From: Nitrospira sp. UBA5698
GTDB lineage: Bacteria > Nitrospirota > Nitrospiria > Nitrospirales > Nitrospiraceae
NCBI GenBank assembly: GCA_002420115.1
Contig: DIHK01000015.1
Coordinates: 27,942-48,464 of the forward strand
Reading direction: 5' to 3'
Length of the DNA stretch: 20,523 nt
Part shown: piece by piece, positions 14,589 through 20,523 of the stretch
Position numbering within the stretch: the stretch's first letter is position 1
Layout: each line of letters opens with the position of its first letter
Translations under genes and position numbers: made by a program
The notes under the pieces: generated by a model
Database searches by the model: none
What the model saw: only the letters and a program-made list of their open reading frames with translations
What the model was told of the DNA's origin: nothing

Positions 14589-16127
14589 GTGAGAACCTAC
14601 TTGGTAGGGACACTCATCTGCTGCTTGGCACTCGTTCCGCCCAACACGTTTGCCCAAGGAACCGCATCGCAACCGGCCAAGGTCTCTCTCGATTTCAACG
14701 AAATTGATATCCCTGTCTTCGCTAGGTTCATCGGGGAGCTCACCGGCAAAAACTTCGTGCTGGACGAAACCATCAAGAAGCAAGGCGGGAAGATATCCGC
14801 GTTTTCTCCCACCAAAGTGTCACCGGACCAGGCGTTCAGCATGTTTGTGGCGGCACTCGAAGCGGCCCGTATCGCAGTCGTGAAGAAGGACGGAAATCTC
14901 TATCAAATTGTGCCGATGGGTGATCTCCCGCCTGAGCGTGGGGTCTTTGTCTACAAGCTCAAACACGCGAACGCCACGGATCTTGCCGCGGTGCTTACAA
15001 ACCTGGTGGCTCGCTCACAAACCGTCGCTCAAATCACACCAGGAGTCCGCCCCCCGATCAGGCCACTGACTGAATTTGAAGCTCCTGTCCAGGTGTTCGC
15101 AGACAAGGCCACGAACTCCATCATCGTCAGCTCAACTAAAAATGCATGGACGCACATCAATGCCGTGATTCGGGACTTAGACATCCGGCGTAAACAGGTC
15201 TTTGTTGAAGCGGTGATCTTGGAGGTTCAAGTTGACCGCTTGCGGCAAATCGGGACCGACCCTACTCAGGTTTTGGGAGCGGGTAAGTCAGGATTTCTGC
15301 AGGGAATTGGGGGGTTCAACCGAGCGCCAGAGGAACTTGCCTCCGTCGCTCAAGCCATCAGTGGTGTAGCGGCAGGTGGGGCAACCGGCGGCGCGGTGAC
15401 AGTGCTGAACACCGTGAATGTTCGGGCATTTATGAACCTCCTGATGAACCTCACCGATACAAACATCCTTTCCACTCCTCAGGTGCTGGCCGCCGATAAC
15501 CAAAAGGCCAAGATCGTCGTCGGTGAAAATCGGCCGTTTCCGACCGGGCAGGCTCAAGGTATTACCGGAGGCACGTTGGTGACGATCGAGCGCAAGGACG
15601 TTGGTGTCACATTAGAGTTGACACCCCAAGTACTGGAAGATGATTTGATTCGCCTCGAAATCAAGCAAGAGATTACCGCCATCGCGGAAAACGTGGCCCA
15701 GACCATCGGATCAGGCTCAGCCAGCATTCCTGTCGGACCCACCACCACCAAACGATCGATGGAAACCACGACGATTGCTCAGGATCAACAGACGCTCGTG
15801 GTGGGAGGATTAGTTCGGGACAATATCACGCTCAGTGAAAGAAAGATTCCGCTCTTGGGAGATATCCCCTGGCTAGGATGGCTGTTCAAATCCCAGAATC
15901 GTCAGATGGAGAAATTGAATCTCCTTGTGTTTCTGACTCCGCATTTGGTTCGAGACGAGGCCGATATGGCCGAACTGAATGCCAGAAAAGCACGAGATGT
16001 CAATACCTTACAGCGTGAAAATCGAATTGAAGAACCGACCAGGCTCAAGCAGGATGTACTTGAGCGCCTTGAGCCCCCTTCGGTCGTGCCCCAAATCTCC
16101 CCTACTGATAAACTCATCAGACCTTAA
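14589..16127 (+). CDS. Compact GspD/PilQ-superfamily secretin (N0-N3-secretin)
   Basis: The GTG at 14589 gives a good signal peptide (MRTYLVGTLICCLAL, cleavage near TFA-QG) and 512 residues. Residues about 31-108 are an N0/STN domain (VSLDFNEIDIPVFARFIGEL). Residues 118-200 are one ring domain of N3 type (YKLKHANATDLAAVL, then VFADKATNSIIVSSTKNAW and DLDIRRKQVFVEAVILEV). Residues 205-455 are the secretin barrel, with ILSTPQVLAADNQKAKIVVG, IPLLGDIPWLGWLFK (420-434) and LLVFLTPHLV (445-454). N1 and N2 of classical GspD are absent. It would form the outer-membrane channel of a type II, pilus or related system, but no other gsp/pil gene lies here. The frame runs open 300 nt further upstream to a TTG. 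Confidence 0.85.
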   Translation: MRTYLVGTLICCLALVPPNTFAQGTASQPAKVSLDFNEIDIPVFARFIGELTGKNFVLDETIKKQGGKISAFSPTKVSPDQAFSMFVAALEAARIAVVKKDGNLYQIVPMGDLPPERGVFVYKLKHANATDLAAVLTNLVARSQTVAQITPGVRPPIRPLTEFEAPVQVFADKATNSIIVSSTKNAWTHINAVIRDLDIRRKQVFVEAVILEVQVDRLRQIGTDPTQVLGAGKSGFLQGIGGFNRAPEELASVAQAISGVAAGGATGGAVTVLNTVNVRAFMNLLMNLTDTNILSTPQVLAADNQKAKIVVGENRPFPTGQAQGITGGTLVTIERKDVGVTLELTPQVLEDDLIRLEIKQEITAIAENVAQTIGSGSASIPVGPTTTKRSMETTTIAQDQQTLVVGGLVRDNITLSERKIPLLGDIPWLGWLFKSQNRQMEKLNLLVFLTPHLVRDEADMAELNARKARDVNTLQRENRIEEPTRLKQDVLERLEPPSVVPQISPTDKLIRP

Positions 16128-16298
16128 CCATCTGATTTCTAATCGGTTCTGCTGCTACAACGCCCGTAGCTTGTCCTAAGTTTGCCCCATCCCACTACCA
16201 TTAGGCCCCAAGGCCCCTCCTCAGAGGAATAGCACCTTGTTCATGGCCTAACTATGCTGCATCCGACAGGCTGATAGGACAGGAAGGAGGCTGCCCCA

Positions 16299-16652
16299 AT
16301 GAGTAATACGATTGTGAACTGGCGAATTCATCATCGGCTTTCCGTCGCCTATCCCGTTATCTTTGGAGGAGCCCCATTTGTCGGAGAGGGAACTATCTCA
16401 AACATCTCCCAGACCGGCTGTTCAGTGAACTGTGCCCGGACCGTCTTAATGGGTAGCTATATTAAGCTCAGCGTCCTTTTACCTGATCCCACATCGTCTC
16501 TGTTCATCGAGCTCGGGAAGGTCCGATGGGTGAAGGATCAGACATTCGGTGTGGAGTTCATCCGTGTGCCGACACTCACTCGCCACCGACTCGACCGAGT
16601 CGTATCACACGAACTGGCCTTAGAGGCAAACCTCCTGTCAGTACCAGCCTAA
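16299..16652 (+). CDS. PilZ domain protein (c-di-GMP receptor fold)
   Basis: The 117-residue protein is a single PilZ domain. It has both ligand motifs: RIHHR (Arg9 to Arg13, the RxxxR site) and NISQTG (35-40, the D/NxSxxG site). These are followed by MGSYIKLSVLLPD and the usual ending KVRWVKDQTFGVEF. It should bind cyclic di-GMP in the cytoplasm; the partner is unknown. AAGGAGG 9 nt before the ATG fixes the start. It lies 171 bp after the secretin on the same strand, close enough for a shared transcript, and PilZ proteins often regulate pili, motility or exopolysaccharide export. Confidence 0.87.
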   Translation: MSNTIVNWRIHHRLSVAYPVIFGGAPFVGEGTISNISQTGCSVNCARTVLMGSYIKLSVLLPDPTSSLFIELGKVRWVKDQTFGVEFIRVPTLTRHRLDRVVSHELALEANLLSVPA

Positions 16653-16772
16653 GCTCCAATAACAACATACCCGCCCACACCTTGACTGCAGATCACTTGA
16701 GACTGGACCTTGCCCGATAGATGCGGATGAGAGAGGAAGGAGAAACACCTGGAACTCAAACCATTTTCAACA

Positions 16773-16804
16773 ACAGCCCCCCACCGCTGGCGATAGGGGG
16801 CTGT
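16773..16804 (-). terminator. Terminator hairpin between the PilZ and barrel genes
   Basis: ACAGCCCCC (16773-16781) pairs with GGGGGCTGT (16796-16804). An inner CGC/GCG can pair in the loop. It begins 17 nt after the barrel gene's stop on the minus strand, where TTGTTG follows. The T-run is weak, but the GC-rich stem and the position between convergent genes fit a terminator. Confidence 0.6.
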
Positions 16805-16821
16805 CTAAATCTTGCGGGAAC

Positions 16822-17670
16822 CTACGGCTTGATGTCAAAGTGAATCGACAAGCCCGCATGCACAAAGATCGTGCTAATCGTGGACTCAAATTGATTTAGG
16901 ATGAGACCAGTACCTTGAAAGGGTAGAGACTGCCCGAACCGATCCGTGTTCAGGTCGTCGTGGAAGGCTCGAACATACTTCGCCTCCACAAACGCGGCCA
17001 CATACTTGAACAAATGGGCCTTGATTCCTCCCACGCCCATAAAGGCAATAGACGTATCCCGCTGATCAGTGAGAGGATTCGCAAACTCAGCTCCCCTGGC
17101 ACCACCTGGCCTCATCGAGAGCTGATGCGCGCCCACACCGATTCCGACGTAGGGATGCCACCGCCCGTTGGGATAGGCCTCGGAAATCGCCATCGGCCGT
17201 CGAATCAGAAAATTTGATCCAACGTAGATGCCCTGGATTTCAGTTGTGGTGCCCTCAAACGCTCCGTCTGGAAGAGTTACCCCATTAAAATTTTCCCGAC
17301 AACAGGCCACGTCTGGATACCAAATAAACCCAGTGATCTCAACGCCAAGATCGAATCCCATCAACTTGTTTCTGGTTGGAAACCAGATTCCGGCGTTGCC
17401 ACCGATTGATTGTTTATTCTGATAGTCGACATCTCTGTCTACCCTCGGCGTACTCCCGTCCCTAAAGGTCGCGTCTTGACTGAACGGAATGGCAATACCT
17501 GCCATAAACGATAGATAGGGCTCAATCGTACCAGACGACATGTTCGGGAGACCGGAGGATAACGCGTAGGGATCAGCGACCCGTGCAGTGTATGGATCCT
17601 CGGCCCGAGCCACCTGAGCCGCAACAACGGCACAGAGGAGGAAAATCATCGCCGAAATTCTGGTTTTCAT
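16822..17670 (-). CDS. Outer-membrane beta-barrel protein
   Basis: The 282-residue protein has a signal peptide (MKTRISAMIFLLCAVVAAQV, cleavage near ARA-ED). Strand-like segments follow: IEPYLSFMAGIAIPF, GGNAGIWFP, GFDLGVEITGFIWY, IYVGSNFLIRR, WHPYVGIGVGAHQLSM, AFMGVGGIKAHLFKYVAAFV and IFVHAGLSIHFDIKP. This is the pattern of an OmpA/OmpW-size barrel. An unusual CC pair (DVACCREN) sits in a probable outer loop. GGGAGGGTGATGA precedes the ATG, a sound ribosome-binding site. A hairpin CTGGTT/AACCAG (17714-17729) lies in its leader. Ligand and role are unknown; it is convergent with the PilZ gene. Confidence 0.78.
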   Translation of the reverse strand: MKTRISAMIFLLCAVVAAQVARAEDPYTARVADPYALSSGLPNMSSGTIEPYLSFMAGIAIPFSQDATFRDGSTPRVDRDVDYQNKQSIGGNAGIWFPTRNKLMGFDLGVEITGFIWYPDVACCRENFNGVTLPDGAFEGTTTEIQGIYVGSNFLIRRPMAISEAYPNGRWHPYVGIGVGAHQLSMRPGGARGAEFANPLTDQRDTSIAFMGVGGIKAHLFKYVAAFVEAKYVRAFHDDLNTDRFGQSLPFQGTGLILNQFESTISTIFVHAGLSIHFDIKP

Positions 17671-18349
17671 TCATCACCCTCCCAAATAAAGAACATAGTC
17701 TCTTCGACGACTTCTGGTTGTAGAACCAGGACATTGCTCAGAATAGAACTGTCGACCGTGCTCGCCTTTCCCTTATGTGTGCACGGGCGCTTCCTATGCA
17801 TCGTGCGCCTTGAGAACCTCAGCGCACATCAGAGCTTGCGAGGCTCCCATCACTCGAACGGCAAACGACGACACCCTGCAATGCTTGCAAATCCTTCGTC
17901 ACTGGCCACGGACAGCAGGCTACTGGAACTTATTTTTGATATGGCTGATTCATGACTCGATTCCGAAAAGGAGCTGACGGATTGTGAGGTTAAAACAGCC
18001 GACCTCATAGCAACCACGAGGGATGCTCCTTTCGTATACATTCTGCAGCCGGCGCCAACAGTACCAATCCCTCGTTCATTTTTTAAAATAGATAAAACTG
18101 ATCAGCAGTATCGATAAAACCAATAATTCAAAATGTGGCCAAAGAAATGCCGAAACGGTTCCACTCAGACCTTGGCAACAGGCACACCGCTTCCCCTTTG
18201 CTGTCCCTCTTACACGTTATGGCAGCAGACCAAAGATGGTCTTTCCTGCTGGGTTTCAGGAGAGGAAGGATTTACAGATAGGGAGAGCCAGAACGTACCA
18301 TCAGGCGCCGGAAGATGATGCCGACCGAGAGAACGGCCTGAGACGACAC
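17671..18349. other. Gene-free interval between the barrel gene and sucD
   Basis: About 680 bp on which I can place no credible gene; open frames of 60-75 codons lack ribosome-binding sites and family features. It holds the barrel gene leader with hairpin 17714-17729, an AT-rich segment 18075-18130 with a paired GATAAAAC motif, and a hairpin AGACCA/TGGTCT at 18227-18242, extended by CAGC/GCTG, about 100 nt past the sucD stop. No clear terminator for sucCD is visible. It may contain a decayed gene or a small RNA. Confidence 0.45.
18091..18120. promoter_or_regulatory. Direct GATAAAAC pair, 22 bp apart, around an inverted repeat
   Basis: GATAAAAC occurs at 18091-18098 and 18113-18120, a spacing of two helical turns. 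Between and overlapping them, ACTG ATCAG CAGT (18097-18109) is an inverted repeat. This looks like a binding site for a dimeric or tandem regulator, in AT-rich DNA. No adjacent promoter was identified. Confidence 0.3.
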
Positions 18350-19222
18350 CTAGCGCCCCAGGGCCTTCTTGACTGCCTCCCCGATCTCTGCCGGATTCTT
18401 CACGACCTTGACGCCAGCTGCTTCCAGGGTCTTCATTTTTTCAGATGCCGTCCCCTTGCCGCCGGAGATAATCGCACCGGCATGGCCCATGCGACGGCCA
18501 GGAGGCGCCGTAATCCCGGCGATAAAGCTAATAACTGGTTTCTTCACATTCTTCTTGATGAATTCAGCAGCTTTTTCTTCCGCGTCGCCGCCGATTTCGC
18601 CGATCATAACAATGGCCTGAGTCTCCGGATCTTTTTCAAACAGCGGCAGGACATCCACGAACCCTGTACCGTTCACGGGGTCACCACCGATTCCGACGCA
18701 CGTAGTTTCTCCTAAACCCAATGTCGAGAGCTGGTGTACCGCTTCATAGGTCAAGGTCCCGCTGCGCGACACCACGCCGACAACACCCTTTTTGTGAATA
18801 AAGCCCGGCATAATTCCGATCTTGGCCTCGTCAACCGTAATCACCCCTGGGCAGTTCGGACCAATAAGTCTCACATCCCGACCGCGCAGAGCCCGTTTCA
18901 CTTTCACCATGTCATTCACCGGGATCCCCTCCGTGATACAGATCACGAGTTTGATTCCCGCATCAGCTGCTTCCAAAATGGCATCGGCACAGAAGGGCGG
19001 AGGCACAAATATGAGCGACGTATCCGCTTCTGTCTTTTTGACCGCGTCGGCTACCGTATTGAATACGGGAATGCCTTCGACTTCCTGCCCGGCCTTGCCC
19101 GGCGTCACCCCGGCGACTACCTTCGTCCCGTAGGCCTTACATTGAGTCGCGTGGAACGAACCTTCCTTCCCCGTAATCCCCTGCACCACTACTCGTGTAT
19201 TCTTATTGACGAGAATGCTCAC
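18350..19222 (-). CDS. sucD: Succinyl-CoA synthetase (ADP/GDP-forming) alpha subunit
   Basis: Full-length (290 residues) alpha subunit of succinyl-CoA synthetase, which with SucC interconverts succinate, CoA and NTP with succinyl-CoA; cytoplasmic, central carbon metabolism. The CoA-binding Rossmann part reads VVVQGITGKEGSFH, KVVAGVTPGK and FVPPPF. The ligase part has IGPNCPGVI, VSRSGTLTYE, GIGGDPVNGT and the phosphohistidine loop GRRMGHAGAI with His247. The GTG start has GAGGA 6 nt upstream. It follows sucC in the same direction but is separated by 158 bp holding a structured repeat, unlike the tight or overlapping sucCD junction in many bacteria. In a Nitrospira-type host it would run in the reductive TCA direction (inference). 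Confidence 0.97.
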   Translation of the reverse strand: MSILVNKNTRVVVQGITGKEGSFHATQCKAYGTKVVAGVTPGKAGQEVEGIPVFNTVADAVKKTEADTSLIFVPPPFCADAILEAADAGIKLVICITEGIPVNDMVKVKRALRGRDVRLIGPNCPGVITVDEAKIGIMPGFIHKKGVVGVVSRSGTLTYEAVHQLSTLGLGETTCVGIGGDPVNGTGFVDVLPLFEKDPETQAIVMIGEIGGDAEEKAAEFIKKNVKKPVISFIAGITAPPGRRMGHAGAIISGGKGTASEKMKTLEAAGVKVVKNPAEIGEAVKKALGR

Positions 19223-19251
19223 GGTTTCCTCTTTTCTTATCTTCCCTTTTA

Positions 19252-19377
19252 AGAAGGTGTGCCGGGTCGGTCTTCATACTGCGCGCATCCACCGAGCGCC
19301 GACCAATGTCTGATAATCTAATTTACTTCTTGTGTGCGCGGTGGGCGAGCACTGAAGACTGGCCCGGCGCACCTTTT
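19252..19377. repeat. Structured inverted-repeat element, copy 2, inside sucCD
   Basis: 19252-19275 pairs with 19354-19377 as a continuous 24-pair stem including four G-U type pairs (19253/19376, 19260/19369, 19267/19362, 19269/19360). The inner arms TGCGCGCATCCACCGAGC (19280-19297) and GTGCGCGGTGGGCGAGC (19334-19350) match copy 1 at 8009-8117 almost base for base. The loop is about 19301-19332. It starts about 4 nt after the sucC stop and ends about 30 nt before the sucD start. Confidence 0.8.
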
Positions 19378-19380
19378 CCC

Positions 19381-20523
19381 TCACGCTGCTTTTCCTGTCA
19401 GTTTCACAATTTTTTGGGCGGCTTCCCACAGATCGTTGGCGACCTCGAGCTTCAACCCGGAATCTGCCAACAGCTTACGGCCTTCTTCGGCATTGGTCCC
19501 TTGCAGTCGAACCACGAGAGGCACATTGATCTTCACTTCCTTGGCCGCTTCGATGACACCGTGGGCAATACGTTCACAGCGAACGATTCCACCAAAAATG
19601 TTGATGAAGATGCCCTTCACGTTCGGATCTTTCAGCAGAATCCGGAATCCGGCGGCAACCGTCTCTTTCGTCGCACCTCCGCCCACGTCCAAGAAGTTCG
19701 CCGGTTCGCTGCCCGCTAACTTGATGACGTCCATCGTGGCCATCGCCAAACCAGCCCCGTTCACCATGCAACCGATGTTGCCGTCCAGTTTCACATAGTT
19801 CAGATTATTCGCGGTCGCTTCGATTTCCAGCGGCTCTTCCTCGTTCAAATCACGCATCTTCTGCACATCTTCATGCTTGAAGAGGCCGTTGTCGTCGAAC
19901 GAGACTTTGCCGTCCAGCGCCACCACGGTCTTTTCTTTCGTGATAATGAGGGGATTAATTTCGACCAGGGCACAGTTCTTCTCCATGAACAGGCGGTACA
20001 GATTCCCCAGCATCTTGATGAACGGATTCATTGCCGTCGGCTCGATATTCTGAAGCCCGAGCGCAAAGGCGATGTTCCTCCCGTTGTATCCCTGAAATCC
20101 CACGGCGGGATCAATCGGTTCCTTGATGATCTTTTCCGGAGTCTTGGCGGCCACTTCCTCAATTTCCATCCCGCCTTCTGTGCTGGCGATGAACGTGGGC
20201 CAGCCCGTCTCGCGATCGACAAGAATGGACAGATAGAGTTCCTTGGCGATGTTTGCCCCCTCTTCCATCAACAGACGGTGAACCTGACGCCCCTTTGGTC
20301 CGGTCTGGTGGGTTACCAATGTCTTACCGATCAGTTCCCTTGCAAATCCGGCCACGGCCGCCTTATCTTTGGTAATTTTGACTCCTCCGGCCTTACCACG
20401 GCCACCGGCATGGATTTGTGCTTTCACCACGAACACGGGCGTATTCAGCTCGCTCGCCCAGGCAGTCGCTGCTTCAGGAGAAGTAATTTCCTTTCCCTTC
20501 GGCACCGGCACACCAAATTGTGC
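19381..20523 (-). CDS. sucC: Succinyl-CoA synthetase (ADP/GDP-forming) beta subunit, 5' end cut by window
   Basis: Beta subunit, partial: the frame stays open to the right edge, beginning AQFGVPVPKG, so only about a dozen N-terminal residues are missing. The usual family start, MNIHEYQAK or similar, would lie outside. The GTG at 20511 is internal, not the start. The ATP-grasp part shows VKAQIHAGGRGKAGGVK, LYLSILVDRETGWP, LVEINPLI and VALDGKVSFDDN. The C-terminal ligase half shows GNIGCMVNGAGLAMATMD, NFLDVGGGA, GIFINIFGGIVRCERIA and VRLQGTNAEEGRKLLADSG. It catalyses nucleotide binding and phosphorylation together with SucD, and is the first gene of the sucC-sucD unit. Confidence 0.96.
   Translation of the reverse strand, partial: AQFGVPVPKGKEITSPEAATAWASELNTPVFVVKAQIHAGGRGKAGGVKITKDKAAVAGFARELIGKTLVTHQTGPKGRQVHRLLMEEGANIAKELYLSILVDRETGWPTFIASTEGGMEIEEVAAKTPEKIIKEPIDPAVGFQGYNGRNIAFALGLQNIEPTAMNPFIKMLGNLYRLFMEKNCALVEINPLIITKEKTVVALDGKVSFDDNGLFKHEDVQKMRDLNEEEPLEIEATANNLNYVKLDGNIGCMVNGAGLAMATMDVIKLAGSEPANFLDVGGGATKETVAAGFRILLKDPNVKGIFINIFGGIVRCERIAHGVIEAAKEVKINVPLVVRLQGTNAEEGRKLLADSGLKLEVANDLWEAAQKIVKLTGKAA

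Noticed and set aside
17850..18041. 63-codon minus-strand frame in the gene-free interval
   Set aside because: Serine-rich, no proper ribosome-binding site at its ATG, no family resemblance; not enough to call a gene.

Overview
The window looks like a chromosomal segment of a Nitrospira-type bacterium (inference). GC content is moderate to high. The gene content is Gram-negative: lipoproteins, outer-membrane barrels, a secretin and a Tat substrate. Several families present are ones I associate with Nitrospira genomes (DUF3015, TRL-like lipoprotein, DUF3332, AIM24), together with sucCD, which in that lineage would serve the reductive TCA cycle. No phage, CRISPR, tRNA or rRNA signal was seen.

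Layout. 1-5.5 kb is a block of small envelope genes: a DUF4105/Lnb_N protein, a DUF3015 protein and a PEGA lipoprotein (all minus); a TRL-like lipoprotein with its own strong promoter and terminator and an outer-membrane barrel (plus); then a 156-bp MITE-like repeat and a DUF3332 lipoprotein (minus). 5.5-9.7 kb is a minus-strand row: Tat-exported amidohydrolase, AIM24-family protein, M48 membrane protease and a YfcE-type phosphoesterase. The last two overlap by GTGA and are probably translationally coupled. 9.9-14.0 kb is one giant minus-strand gene: N-terminal TPRs, about 700 residues of acidic/proline-rich linker, one membrane span and a periplasmic domain. It is divergent from a compact secretin (14.6-16.1 kb), which is followed by a PilZ protein (c-di-GMP receptor fold). 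16.8-17.7 kb is a second outer-membrane barrel (minus), then about 680 bp without a recognisable gene. 18.35 kb to the right edge is sucC-sucD (minus), with sucC cut by the window edge.

The most unusual signal is intergenic. Two members of one inverted-repeat family lie at 8009-8117 and 19252-19377. Each starts within about 10 nt of the stop codon of the upstream gene and ends 30-40 nt before the start of the next gene, in the same orientation. The inner arms are conserved. The outer stems differ completely in sequence yet both stay paired, and in the longer copy every non-Watson-Crick pair is a wobble only on the plus strand. Other structured intergenic DNA includes the 4556-4711 element, inverted heptad repeats that include the M48 start codon, CGTGAAGCGT repeats near 9.75 kb, and a large hairpin just before the ribosome-binding site of the giant TPR gene.

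The best functional hypothesis is that the TPR/acidic-linker/TM protein, the secretin and the PilZ protein form an envelope secretion or pilus-like module. The large protein has the parts of a FimV-like polar hub in reversed order. All functional statements rest on motif reading only; no database search was run.
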